Assembly (NCBI GenBank): GCA_038225475.1
Contig: JBBRRA010000013.1
Span: 1-60,162, forward strand
DNA from: Polymorphobacter_B sp038225475
GTDB lineage: Bacteria > Pseudomonadota > Alphaproteobacteria > Sphingomonadales > Sphingomonadaceae
Direction: 5' to 3'
Length of the DNA stretch: 60,162 nucleotides
Numbering within the stretch: position 1 is the first letter of the stretch; each line of letters begins with the position of its first letter. Under the pieces are notes generated by a model that did no database searches, was not told where the DNA came from, and was given only the letters and a program-made list of their open reading frames with translations. Positions 35,092 through 43,101 of this stretch are shown here, piece by piece. Both the position numbers and the translations under genes were made by a program.

Positions 35092-35309
35092 GCGATATGA
35101 AGACCAAAGACCTCAAGGTGCAAACCGACGACCAGATCGCGACTGCGCTGGGCGAGATGAAGCGCGAGCAGTTCAACCTGCGGTTCCAGGCGGCCACCGG
35201 TCAGCTCGAGAAGCCGAGCCGCGTCCGCGAAGTGCGTCGCACGATCGCCAAGATCAAGACGCTGCAGGGTCAGCGCGCTGCTGTCGAAGCGGCGAAGGGA
35301 GCGAACTGA
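35088..35309 (+). CDS. rpmC: Ribosomal protein L29
   Basis: A 70-73 residue helical protein near the tunnel exit, with MKREQFNLRFQAATGQLEKPSRVREVRRTIAKIKT. Two starts are possible: a GTG overlapping the rplP stop (GTGA, as given) or an ATG at 35097 giving MKTKDL, which is nearer the family's usual N terminus. Neither has a strong ribosome binding site. Confidence 0.95.
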   Translation: MSDMKTKDLKVQTDDQIATALGEMKREQFNLRFQAATGQLEKPSRVREVRRTIAKIKTLQGQRAAVEAAKGAN

Positions 35310-35545
35310 TGCCAAAGCGTATCCTGCAGGGCACGGTCGTGTCCGACAAGGGCGACAAGACTGTGGTCGTACTGATCGAGCGCAAAATCACCCACCCGGT
35401 GTACGGGAAGATCATGCGCCGTTCGAAGAAGTATCACGCCCATGACGAAGCCAATGTCATCAAGGCCGGCGACGAAGTCCGCATCGAAGAATGCGCGCCG
35501 TTGTCGAAGCTGAAGACGTGGAAAGTCCTGGAGAAGGTGGGCTGA
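35309..35545 (+). CDS. rpsQ: Ribosomal protein S17
   Basis: A 78-residue 16S rRNA-binding protein: MPKRILQGTVVSDKGDKTVVV, then ERKITHPVYGKIMRRSKKYHAHD and CAPLSKLKTWKVLEKV. Its ATG overlaps the rpmC stop by one base (TGATG) and has AAGGGAG upstream. It is the last gene of the S10 block. Confidence 0.98.
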   Translation: MPKRILQGTVVSDKGDKTVVVLIERKITHPVYGKIMRRSKKYHAHDEANVIKAGDEVRIEECAPLSKLKTWKVLEKVG

Positions 35546-35582
35546 TGTCCACGCTCCGCAACATGAAAGAAGGATCGCACTC

Positions 35583-35951
35583 ATGATCCAGATGCAGACG
35601 AACCTAGACGTCGCCGACAACTCGGGGGCCAAGCGGGTGATGTGCATCAAGGTGCTCGGCGGATCGAAGCGGCGCTTTGCAGGCGTCGGCGACACCATCG
35701 TCGTCTCGATCAAGGAAGCCGCGCCCAAGGGCAAGGTCAAGAAGGGCGACGTGCACCGCGCGGTCGTCGTGCGCACCGCGAAGGACATTCGCCGCGCCGA
35801 TGGCTCGGTCATCCGCTTCGACGGCAATGCCGCGGTGTTGATCAACAAGAACGCCGAGCCGATCGGCACGCGGATCTTCGGCCCGGTGGTGCGCGAGCTG
35901 CGCGCGTCGGGGCATATGAAGATCATCAGTCTTGCGCCGGAGGTGCTGTAA
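35583..35951 (+). CDS. rplN: Ribosomal protein L14
   Basis: A 122-residue intersubunit-bridge protein: MIQMQTNLDVADNSGAKRV, the GDTIVVSIKEAAPKGKVKKG signature and GTRIFGPVVRELR. A 37-bp gap with AAGAAAGGATC separates it from rpsQ; no terminator or promoter is evident, so the S10 and spc blocks may be co-transcribed. Confidence 0.98.
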   Translation: MIQMQTNLDVADNSGAKRVMCIKVLGGSKRRFAGVGDTIVVSIKEAAPKGKVKKGDVHRAVVVRTAKDIRRADGSVIRFDGNAAVLINKNAEPIGTRIFGPVVRELRASGHMKIISLAPEVL

Positions 35952-36274
35952 TGTCGGCGGCTAAGATCAAAAAGGGTGACAAGGTCGTCGTCCTGTCCGG
36001 CAAGGACAAGGGCAAGCACGGCGAAGTCACCAAGGCGATGCCCAAGGAGGGCAAGGTCATTGTCGGCGGCATCAACATGATGACGCGCCACAAAAAGGCC
36101 AGCCAGGCGAACCCTCAGGGTGGTCTCGAGCGTATCGAAGCGCCGATGTTCGTTTCGAAGGTTGCGATCGAAGACCCCAAGACCGGCAAGCCGACGCGCG
36201 TCGGTTTCAAGATAATGGAAGATGGTCGCAAGGTGCGTGTCGCCAAGCGGTCGGGAGAAGTGATCGATGGCTGA
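35951..36274 (+). CDS. rplX: Ribosomal protein L24
   Basis: A 107-residue assembly-initiator protein with an N-terminal KOW motif (IKKGDKVVVLSGKDKGKHGEV). The ATG overlaps the rplN stop and the gene's end overlaps rplE by 8 bp. Confidence 0.97.
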   Translation: MSAAKIKKGDKVVVLSGKDKGKHGEVTKAMPKEGKVIVGGINMMTRHKKASQANPQGGLERIEAPMFVSKVAIEDPKTGKPTRVGFKIMEDGRKVRVAKRSGEVIDG

Positions 36275-36851
36275 TCAGGCAAATCTGACCCGGATGCAGC
36301 AGCTGTACGTGGATACGATCCGCGCGCAGATGACCGAGCAGTTCGGCTATAAGAATCTCATGCAGGTGCCGCGTCTCGACAAGATCGTCATCAACATGGG
36401 GGTCGGCGAAGCGACGCAGGACAAGAAACTGGTCGATCAGGCCGCTGCCGAAATGGCGCTGATCGCTGGCCAGAAGCCGGTGATCAACAAGGCGAAGAAG
36501 TCGGTCGCGACGTTCAAGCTGCGCGAAGGCATGCCGATCGGCTGCAAGGTGACGCTGCGCCGCGAGCGGATGTACGAGTTCCTCGACCGGCTGGTCACCA
36601 TCGCGCTGCCGCGCGTCCGCGACTTTCGCGGGCTCAACCCGAAGTCGTTCGACGGGCGCGGCAATTATGCGATGGGCCTGAAGGAACAGATCATCTTTCC
36701 CGAGATCAGCTATGACCGCATCAGCAAGGTGCGCGGCATGGACGTGATCATCACCACGACCGCCAACACCGATGACGAGGCGCGTGCCCTGTTGTTCGCG
36801 TTTGGCCTGCCGTTCATCGGCATGGTCGGCGAAGCGAAGAAGGCGGCCTGA
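36267..36851 (+). CDS. rplE: Ribosomal protein L5
   Basis: A 194-residue 5S rRNA-binding protein of the central protuberance. It has VPRLDKIVINMGVGEA, GQKPVINKAKKSVATFKLRE and the NYAMGLKEQIIFPEI signature. An N-terminal extension of about 10 residues (MADQANLTRM) precedes the conserved core. Confidence 0.98.
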   Translation: MADQANLTRMQQLYVDTIRAQMTEQFGYKNLMQVPRLDKIVINMGVGEATQDKKLVDQAAAEMALIAGQKPVINKAKKSVATFKLREGMPIGCKVTLRRERMYEFLDRLVTIALPRVRDFRGLNPKSFDGRGNYAMGLKEQIIFPEISYDRISKVRGMDVIITTTANTDDEARALLFAFGLPFIGMVGEAKKAA

Positions 36852-36854
36852 GCG

Positions 36855-37160
36855 ATGGCAAAGAAAAGTTCGGTCAACAAGAACGAGCACCGTAAGGCGC
36901 TGGTGAAGAAGTACGCGCCGAAGTTCGCGGCGTTGAAAGCGATTGCGGCCGACGAGAGCAAGGACGACGGCGAGCGCCTGATGGCGCGCCTCAAGATGTC
37001 CGAGCTGCCGCGCAACGCCACGCCGGGCCGCGTCCGCAACCGCTGCGCGCTCACCGGGCGTAGCCGCGCGGTGTACCGCAAGTTCAAACTGTCGCGCATC
37101 ATGCTGCGGGAATTGGGCAATAAGGGCCTGATCCCCGGCCTGACCAAGTCGAGCTGGTAA
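36855..37160 (+). CDS. rpsN: Ribosomal protein S14
   Basis: A 101-residue long form of S14, of the zinc-free type: the core RVRNRCALTGRSRAVYRKF keeps one Cys rather than the CxxC pairs of the short zinc form. It is required late in 30S head assembly. It is 3 bp after rplE. Confidence 0.98.
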   Translation: MAKKSSVNKNEHRKALVKKYAPKFAALKAIAADESKDDGERLMARLKMSELPRNATPGRVRNRCALTGRSRAVYRKFKLSRIMLRELGNKGLIPGLTKSSW

Positions 37161-37165
37161 CGATC

Positions 37166-37564
37166 ATGTCGATGACCGATCCCCTGGGCGATATGCTCAC
37201 CCGCATCCGCAACGGCCAGCAGGCGCGCAAGGACAGTGTCCTGACGCCTGCCTCCAAGCTGCGCGCGCGTGTCCTCGATGTGCTCCAGCGCGAAGGCTAT
37301 ATTCGCGGCTACAGCGAGGCCGATATCACGTCGGCGCAGGCCAGCCTGCGTATCGACCTCAAATATTTCGAAGGCCAGCCGGCGATCCAGCACGTCGCGC
37401 GCGTCTCGAAGCCCGGGCGCCGGGTCTATTCGGGCGCGCAGGAATTGCCGCGGGTCCGCAACGGCCTCGGAATCGTCATCGTTTCGACGCCCAAGGGTGT
37501 TCTGTCCGACGCGGAAGCGCGCGAACAGAATGTCGGCGGCGAAGTCCTCTGTCAGGTGTTTTAA
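37166..37564 (+). CDS. rpsH: Ribosomal protein S8
   Basis: A 132-residue 16S rRNA-binding protein with TDPLGDMLTRIRNGQQA and the C-terminal GLGIVIVSTPKGVLSDAEA signature. The start could be this ATG or one two codons later. In E. coli S8 is the repressor of the spc operon; a cognate site at rplE could not be judged here. Confidence 0.98.
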   Translation: MSMTDPLGDMLTRIRNGQQARKDSVLTPASKLRARVLDVLQREGYIRGYSEADITSAQASLRIDLKYFEGQPAIQHVARVSKPGRRVYSGAQELPRVRNGLGIVIVSTPKGVLSDAEAREQNVGGEVLCQVF

Positions 37565-37566
37565 GC

Positions 37567-38100
37567 ATGTCGCGTATCGGCAAGAAACCGGTGCCCGTGC
37601 CCGCAGGCGTCACCGCCTCGATCGAGGGCAGCGAGCTCAGCGTCAAGGGTCCCAAGGGCAGCATGAAAATGCCGCTCGTCGACGATATTTCCTATGCGAT
37701 CGACGGCGGCGCGATCAGCGTCAAGCCGGCGAACGATACCAAGCGTGCGCGCGCCTATTGGGGCATGCAGCGGACGTTGGTGTCGAACCTCGTCGTCGGG
37801 GTCAGCGAGGGCTTCACCAAGGTGCTCGAGATCACCGGCGTCGGCTACCGCGCCAGCGTCCAGGGGTCGAACCTGAAGCTGCAACTCGGTTATAGCCATG
37901 ACGTCGACTATCCGATCCCCGAGGGTATCGCGATCAAGACGCCCGACCAGACCACGGTCGAGATCACGGGAGCCGACCGTCAGAAGGTCGGTCAGGTTGC
38001 CGCCGAGATCCGCCGCTGGCGCAAGCCCGAGCCGTACAAGGGCAAGGGTATCAAATATCGCGGCGAGAAAATCTTCCGCAAGGAAGGGAAGAAGAAGTAA
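37567..38100 (+). CDS. rplF: Ribosomal protein L6
   Basis: A 177-residue two-lobed 50S protein near the sarcin-ricin loop, starting MSRIGKKPVPVPAGV, with the C-terminal signature KPEPYKGKGIKYRGE. It is separated from rpsH by 2 bp, and its stop overlaps rplR (TAATG). Confidence 0.98.
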   Translation: MSRIGKKPVPVPAGVTASIEGSELSVKGPKGSMKMPLVDDISYAIDGGAISVKPANDTKRARAYWGMQRTLVSNLVVGVSEGFTKVLEITGVGYRASVQGSNLKLQLGYSHDVDYPIPEGIAIKTPDQTTVEITGADRQKVGQVAAEIRRWRKPEPYKGKGIKYRGEKIFRKEGKKK

Positions 38101-38456
38101 TGACCAAGGGTCTCTCACTGTTCGAGCAGCGGCGTCGCCGCGTTCGTACCGCGTTGCGCGCCAAATCGGGCGGCCGTCCGCGGCTGTCGATCCACCGGTC
38201 GTCGCAACATATCTATGCGCAGGTCATCGATGATGCGCAGGGTGTGACGATCGCCGCCGCCTCGACGCTCGAGAAGGATGCGCGCGACGCCACCGGCGCA
38301 ACGGCGTTGGCCGCGACCGAAGTCGGCAAGCGCCTCGCCGAGCGGACCAAGGCCGCCGGCGTCACGACGGTCGTGTTCGACCGTGGCGGTTTCCTGTTCC
38401 ACGGCCGCGTCAAGGCGCTCGCCGAGGGAGCCCGCGAAGGCGGATTGGAGTTTTAA
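38100..38456 (+). CDS. rplR: Ribosomal protein L18
   Basis: A 118-residue 5S rRNA-binding protein: RRRRVRTALRAKSGGRPRLSI at the N terminus (arginine-rich rRNA contact), VVFDRGGFLFHGRVKALAEG at the C terminus. The family length matches. Confidence 0.97.
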   Translation: MTKGLSLFEQRRRRVRTALRAKSGGRPRLSIHRSSQHIYAQVIDDAQGVTIAAASTLEKDARDATGATALAATEVGKRLAERTKAAGVTTVVFDRGGFLFHGRVKALAEGAREGGLEF

Positions 38457-38459
38457 GAC

Positions 38460-39152
38460 ATGGCAATGGAACCCAGGAGCGGCGGCCCAGGCGGCGGCAA
38501 TCGTAGCGGCCCCGGTGGCAACAACCGTGGCGGCCCCGGCGGCAATCGCAGCGGCGGCGACCGTGATCGCAACAACCGCGGCGGCCGTGGCGGCCCGCAG
38601 GCGGGTGGCGACGGCGGCGAGGAATTCGTCGAGAAGCTGGTGCACATCAACCGCGTCTCGAAGACGGTGAAGGGCGGCAAGCGCTTCGGCTTTGCAGCGC
38701 TCGTCGTGGTCGGCGACGGCAAGGGTCGCGTCGGCTTCGGCCACGGCAAGGCGCGCGAAGTGCCCGAAGCGATCCAGAAGGCGACTGCTGCTGCCAAGAA
38801 GGCGATGATCCGCGTGCCGCTTCGCGATGGCCGCACGCTGCACCATGACGGCTACGGCCATTTCGGTGCTGGCAAGGTTTACGTCCGCTCGGCGGCGCAG
38901 GGAACCGGCATCATCGCCGGCGGCCCGATGCGTGCGGTGTTCGAGGCGCTGGGTGTGGCCGACGTGGTGACCAAGTCGGTCGGCACCAACAACCCGTACA
39001 ACATGATCCGCGCGACCTTCGCGTCGCTCGCCGAACAGACGTCGCCGAAGTCGGTGGCGCAGCGGCGCGGCAAGAAGATTGCCGACCTGATGGCGCGGCG
39101 CGGCGACCTGTCGGCGCGTACCGCCGAAGTCGAAGCCGAAGCGATCGCTTGA
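38460..39152 (+). CDS. rpsE: Ribosomal protein S5 with Gly/Asn/Arg-rich N terminus
   Basis: A 230-residue S5. The first ~55 residues are a low-complexity extension built from imperfect GGPGGNRSG / GGDRDRNNRGG units; the conserved core starts at EEFVEKLVHINRVSKTVKGG. Core motifs include FGFAALVVVGDGKGRVGFGHGKA and the SPT-like C-terminal region. E. coli S5 is about 166 residues, so the extension accounts for most of the excess. Such disordered basic tails are known in alphaproteobacterial S5, but the glycine-asparagine repeat is notable. Confidence 0.97.
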   Translation: MAMEPRSGGPGGGNRSGPGGNNRGGPGGNRSGGDRDRNNRGGRGGPQAGGDGGEEFVEKLVHINRVSKTVKGGKRFGFAALVVVGDGKGRVGFGHGKAREVPEAIQKATAAAKKAMIRVPLRDGRTLHHDGYGHFGAGKVYVRSAAQGTGIIAGGPMRAVFEALGVADVVTKSVGTNNPYNMIRATFASLAEQTSPKSVAQRRGKKIADLMARRGDLSARTAEVEAEAIA

Positions 39153-39163
39153 GGACTATCGAT

Positions 39164-39340
39164 ATGACGCTCAAAGTTACCCAGATCGGCTCGCCGATCC
39201 GCCGGACCGCCGATCAGCGTGCCACGCTGGTCGGGCTCGGCCTCAACAAGATGCACAAGACACGCGTGCTCGAGGATACGCCCTCGGTACGCGGCATGAT
39301 CGCTAAGGTCGCGCATCTCGTGCGGCTCGACAGCGAGTAA
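39164..39340 (+). CDS. rpmD: Ribosomal protein L30
   Basis: A 58-residue protein: MTLKVTQIGSPIRRTADQRA, then LGLNKMHKTRVLEDTPSVRGMI. It is the usual bacterial short form. The start ATG follows GAGGA. Confidence 0.97.
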   Translation: MTLKVTQIGSPIRRTADQRATLVGLGLNKMHKTRVLEDTPSVRGMIAKVAHLVRLDSE

Positions 39341-39383
39341 GTCCTTCCCTCCATTGCGCGACCAAAGCGAAAGCGAGTGCACC

Positions 39384-39917
39384 ATGAAACTGAACGATCT
39401 TCACGATAATCCCGGCGCGCGCAAATCGCGCGTCCGCGTCGGCCGCGGCATCGGCTCGGGCGTCGGCAAGACTGCTGGTCGCGGACAAAAGGGCCAGAAG
39501 TCGCGCTCGGGTGTCGCGATCAAGGGCTTCGAGGGCGGCCAGATGCCGCTCCACATGCGGATCCCGAAGCGCGGTTTTAACAACCCGTTCCGCAAGGACT
39601 ATGCCGAGATCAACCTCGTCACGCTTCAGCGCGCCGTCGATGACGGCAAGATCGCAGCCGGTGCGGTGCTCGACGGCGCGGGCCTCGTTGCTGCTGGTGT
39701 CATCAGCCATGCGCGCGACGGCATTCGCCTGCTCGCCAAGGGCAGCCTTAATGTTGCGCTGACGTTGAAGGTCGCCGGCGCGAGCAAGGCCGCGATCGAC
39801 GCGTTCACCGCCGCCGGTGGCACGCTCGAACTGCCCAAGGAAAAGCCTGCACCGCTGACGCGCGAACAGCATGCCGAACGCCGCGCTGCGGCACGCGCTG
39901 CCAAGGCGCAGGGCTGA
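39384..39917 (+). CDS. rplO: Ribosomal protein L15
   Basis: A 177-residue late-assembly 50S protein: MKLNDLHDNPGARKSRVRVG, the GKTAGRGQKGQKSRSG loop, and FEGGQMPLHMRIPKRGF. The C-terminal 30 residues (EKPAPLTREQHAERRAAARAA) form an Ala/Arg-rich helical tail longer than in E. coli. Confidence 0.97.
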   Translation: MKLNDLHDNPGARKSRVRVGRGIGSGVGKTAGRGQKGQKSRSGVAIKGFEGGQMPLHMRIPKRGFNNPFRKDYAEINLVTLQRAVDDGKIAAGAVLDGAGLVAAGVISHARDGIRLLAKGSLNVALTLKVAGASKAAIDAFTAAGGTLELPKEKPAPLTREQHAERRAAARAAKAQG

Positions 39918-39924
39918 ACCTTTC

Positions 39925-39950
39925 GGGCTCGCGCCGCACGGCGCGGGCCC
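39925..39950 (+). terminator. GC-rich hairpin between rplO and secY
   Basis: A 12-bp inverted repeat (39925-39936 with 39939-39950, one G-T pair) lies 8 bp after the rplO stop. The downstream sequence (GATGTGTTTG) has only a short T run, so termination would be partial. The remaining gap to secY holds no gene. Confidence 0.5.
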
Positions 39951-40037
39951 GATGTGTTTGCAGGCATGGCGGATCGCTAACCGAGCGCCTATCTAGACGG
40001 CGTGGCGCGCCTAGTCGCGCAGTGGGTGGGATAAGAA

Positions 40038-41393
40038 ATGGCGTCTTCGGCACAGACTCAGATGGCGGCGAGCCTCAGCCTCGCCAATTTCTCGAAAGCG
40101 ACCGAGCTTAAAAAGCGGCTGTGGTTCACGCTCGGCGCGCTGATCGTGTTCCGCCTCGTGTCGTTCGTGCCGTTGCCCGGCATCGACCCCGACGCATTGA
40201 ACGCGCTGTTCTCGCGGACGCAGGGCGGCGTGCTCGATTTCTTCAACATGTTTTCGGGCGGCGCGTTGCAGCGCATGTCGCTGATCGCGCTCGGCGTGAC
40301 GCCGTACATCACCGCATCGATCATCATCCAGCTGATGACCAGCCTCGTGCCGTCGCTGATGAGCCTCAAGAAAGAGGGCGAGTCGGGCCGCAAGAAGCTA
40401 AACCAATATACGCGCTATGGCACCGTGCTGCTGACTGCGGTGCAGGGCTATGGCATCGCCGTCGGGCTCGAGGGCTGGGGCGCGGGGCAGGGCGTCGGCG
40501 CGGTTATCGACCCCGGCGCGTTCTTCCGGATCACCACCGTCATCACGCTGATCGGCGGGACGATGTTCCTGATGTGGCTGGGCGAGCAGATCACCAGCCG
40601 CGGCATCGGTAACGGCATTTCGCTGATCATCCTCGCCGGGATCGTCGCCAATATGCCCAAGGCGATCGGGCAATTGTTCGAGCAGGCGCGGACCGGGGCG
40701 CTGTCGCCGGCGTTCCTGATCCTCGTCGCGGTGATCGCGCTCGGGACGATCGCGTTCATCTGTCTGATGGAGCGCGCGCAGCGTAAGGTGCTGATCCAAT
40801 ATCCCAAGCGTCAGGTCGGCAGCCGCCAGTTTCAGGGCGACAGCTCGTTCCTGCCGCTCAAGATCAACACCTCGGGCGTCATTCCGCCGATCTTCGCCTC
40901 GTCGCTGCTGCTGATGCCGCTGACGATCGCGCAGTTTGCGGCAAAGGGCGGCAACGGCCCCGACTGGCTGCTGACGGTAACGACATCGCTCCAGCACGGC
41001 GCGCCGCTGTATATGGTGCTGTATGCGGCGGGGATTATCTTCTTCAGCTTTTTCTATACCGCGGTGGTGTTCAACCCCGAGGAGACCGCCGACAATCTCA
41101 AAAAATATGGCGGCTTCGTGCCGGGCATCCGGCCGGGCGTTCGGACGGCGGAATATCTCGATTATGTGCTGACGCGCATCACCGTGATCGGCGCGGCGTA
41201 TCTGACGCTGATCTGCCTGCTGCCCGAGTTCCTGATCGCAAAAATGGCGATCCCGTTTTATTTCGGTGGCACCAGCTTGCTGATCGTGGTCAATGTGACG
41301 ATGGATACGGTGGCGCAGGTGCAAAGTCATTTGCTCGCGCACCAGTATGAGGGACTCATCAAGAAGTCCAAGCTGAGGGGAAATCGTCGTTGA
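40038..41393 (+). CDS. secY: Preprotein translocase subunit SecY
   Basis: A 451-residue ten-helix protein, the channel of the Sec translocon and partner of SecA (19426). Signatures are LFSRTQGGVLDFFNMFSGG, the GVTPYITASIIIQL plug/helix 2 region, and the cytoplasmic loop RKVLIQYPKRQVG. It ends in a basic tail KKSKLRGNRR. The start ATG follows GTGGG at 40024. Its stop overlaps the adk start. Confidence 0.98.
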   Translation: MASSAQTQMAASLSLANFSKATELKKRLWFTLGALIVFRLVSFVPLPGIDPDALNALFSRTQGGVLDFFNMFSGGALQRMSLIALGVTPYITASIIIQLMTSLVPSLMSLKKEGESGRKKLNQYTRYGTVLLTAVQGYGIAVGLEGWGAGQGVGAVIDPGAFFRITTVITLIGGTMFLMWLGEQITSRGIGNGISLIILAGIVANMPKAIGQLFEQARTGALSPAFLILVAVIALGTIAFICLMERAQRKVLIQYPKRQVGSRQFQGDSSFLPLKINTSGVIPPIFASSLLLMPLTIAQFAAKGGNGPDWLLTVTTSLQHGAPLYMVLYAAGIIFFSFFYTAVVFNPEETADNLKKYGGFVPGIRPGVRTAEYLDYVLTRITVIGAAYLTLICLLPEFLIAKMAIPFYFGGTSLLIVVNVTMDTVAQVQSHLLAHQYEGLIKKSKLRGNRR

Positions 41394-42052
41394 ATATCAT
41401 TCTGCTTGGGCCCCCGGGGGCCGGTAAGGGAACCCAGGCGGCACTTCTCGAACGCGAGCGCGGCATGGTCCAACTTTCGACCGGCGACATGCTGCGCGCC
41501 GCCGTCGCCGCCGGAACGCCGGTCGGGCTCAAGGCAAAGGCGGTGATGGCCGCGGGCGAGCTGGTGTCGGACGAGATCGTCAGCGGCATCCTGTCCGACC
41601 GGCTCGATGCCGACGATGCGCGCCGCGGCTTCATCCTCGACGGCTATCCGCGCACGCAGGCGCAGGCCGAAACGCTCGACGCGCTGCTCGCCGCCAAGGG
41701 GCTGACGCTCGATCATGTCATCGAGCTCGCCGTCAACGAGGACGCGCTGGTCGAGCGCATCACCGGACGGTTCACCTGCGCCAATTGCGGCGAGGGCTAT
41801 CACGACCAGTACAAGCTGCCGACGGTCGCCAACACCTGCGATGTTTGCGGTCACCATGAATTCAAGCGCCGCCCCGACGACAATGCTGCCACGGTGCGCA
41901 CACGGATGGCCGAATACCGCGCCAAGACCGCGCCCATCCTGCCCTATTATGACGCGCGCCACATGGTCAGCCGGGTCGACGGCATGGCGGCGATGGCCGC
42001 GGTTCACGGGGCGATCGATGCGGTGCTCGATGCGGGGCACGTCACCGCCTGA
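41390..42052 (+). CDS. adk: Adenylate kinase with Cys4 LID
   Basis: A 220-residue enzyme equilibrating ATP + AMP with 2 ADP. It has P-loop GPPGAGKGTQA, AMP-site LSTGDMLRAAV, and the long-form LID with two CxxC pairs (FTCANCGEGY ... NTCDVCGH), which bind structural zinc in homologues. The start codon is TTG overlapping the secY stop (TTGA), with AGGGG upstream. A unique detail of the locus is that adk, not map, follows secY. Confidence 0.96.
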   Translation: MNIILLGPPGAGKGTQAALLERERGMVQLSTGDMLRAAVAAGTPVGLKAKAVMAAGELVSDEIVSGILSDRLDADDARRGFILDGYPRTQAQAETLDALLAAKGLTLDHVIELAVNEDALVERITGRFTCANCGEGYHDQYKLPTVANTCDVCGHHEFKRRPDDNAATVRTRMAEYRAKTAPILPYYDARHMVSRVDGMAAMAAVHGAIDAVLDAGHVTA

Positions 42053-42060
42053 GATGGCGC

Positions 42061-42089
42061 TTGACAGACTCGGTAAAGCTGCCTAGCTA
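42061..42089 (+). promoter_or_regulatory. Sigma-70-like promoter of the alpha operon
   Basis: A perfect TTGACA (42061-42066), 17-bp spacer, and TAGCTA (42084-42089). It lies directly after adk and would start transcription about 105 nt before rpsM. It is the best -35 match seen in the window. Confidence 0.72.
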
Positions 42090-42114
42090 CCCGCCTTCCG
42101 ATACCGGAAACCTG

Positions 42115-42180
42115 ACCGGGGTGTTGCCATGTGGCAGCCCGGTCTTTCGCTTTGAGATGGGTCGCGCGCCCTTGCGACCC
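42115..42180 (+). promoter_or_regulatory. Two-hairpin leader upstream of rpsM
   Basis: Hairpin 1 pairs 42115-42120 with 42138-42143 and has an inner stem (42125-42129 with 42132-42136), then a CTTTCGCTTT tract. Hairpin 2 pairs 42159-42165 with 42174-42180 and ends just before the GGAGCAGGAG ribosome binding site of rpsM. The layout is compatible with an attenuator or an r-protein autoregulatory leader; no known Rfam leader is claimed. Confidence 0.5.
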
Positions 42181-42200
42181 GTGGAGCAGGAGAACCATAA

Positions 42201-42569
42201 GTGGCACGTATCGCGGGCGTCAACATCCCGACCAACAAGCGCGTCGAGATTGCCCTCACCTATATTCACGGCATTGGCCGGACCAAGGCGCTCGGCATCG
42301 TCGAGAAGCTCGAACTGCCGCGCGAACGCCGCGTGCAGGACCTGACCGACGCCGAAGTGCTGCAGATCCGCGAGATGATCGACAAGGACCTGACCGTCGA
42401 GGGTGACCTTCGCCGCCAGACCGCGATGAACATCAAGCGGCTGATGGACCTTGCCTGCTACCGTGGCCTGCGCCACCGCCGCGGGTTGCCGGTGCGCGGC
42501 CAGCGCACGCACACCAATGCGCGCACCCGCAAGGGCAAGCCCAAGCCGATCGCCGGCAAGAAGAAGTAA
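42201..42569 (+). CDS. rpsM: Ribosomal protein S13
   Basis: A 122-residue 30S head protein, starting at GTG (MARIAGVNIPTNKRVEIALT). It has the YIHGIGRTKA helix-hairpin-helix and the basic tail RGQRTHTNARTRKGKPKPIAGKKK. A strong GGAGCAGGAG ribosome binding site precedes it. It is the first gene of the alpha operon here. Confidence 0.98.
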   Translation: MARIAGVNIPTNKRVEIALTYIHGIGRTKALGIVEKLELPRERRVQDLTDAEVLQIREMIDKDLTVEGDLRRQTAMNIKRLMDLACYRGLRHRRGLPVRGQRTHTNARTRKGKPKPIAGKKK

Positions 42570-42617
42570 GCGGCTTTCACTCCGCACTTTTTCCAGCCGA
42601 CATAAGGGACCAATTCG

Positions 42618-43007
42618 ATGGCACGCGAACCAGCACGCATCAAGCGCCGTGAGCGCAAGAACATTACCTCGGGCGTCGCGCATGTGAATGCGTCGTTCAA
42701 CAACACGATGATCACCATCACCGACGCGCAGGGCAATGCGATTGCCTGGTCGAGCGCCGGCACGATGGGCTTCAAGGGCAGCCGCAAGTCGACGCCCTAT
42801 GCAGCGCAGATGGCCGCCGAGGACGCCGGCAAGAAGGCCGCCGAACACGGCGTGCGGACGCTCGAAGTCGAAGTCCGCGGCCCCGGTTCCGGGCGCGAGT
42901 CGGCGCTTCGCGCGCTGCAGGCGGTGGGGTTCAACATCACCGCGATCCGCGACGTGACCCCGATCCCGCACAACGGCGTCCGTCCGCCCAAGCGCCGCCG
43001 CGTCTAG
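42618..43007 (+). CDS. rpsK: Ribosomal protein S11
   Basis: A 129-residue platform protein: HVNASFNNTMITITDAQGNAI and the RDVTPIPHNGVRPPKRRRV C terminus. The family length matches. rpsD, which follows rpsK in many bacteria, is absent, as is usual in alphaproteobacteria. Confidence 0.98.
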   Translation: MAREPARIKRRERKNITSGVAHVNASFNNTMITITDAQGNAIAWSSAGTMGFKGSRKSTPYAAQMAAEDAGKKAAEHGVRTLEVEVRGPGSGRESALRALQAVGFNITAIRDVTPIPHNGVRPPKRRRV

Positions 43008-43101
43008 CTGCTGCTCGGGCGACCCGCGGGGGGTTGCAGGGCGGTACTGGACCAAGGTGGAGCGCCCGGGCGCGCGCCCCTTCAAGCACTGAGGTGAACA
43101 A

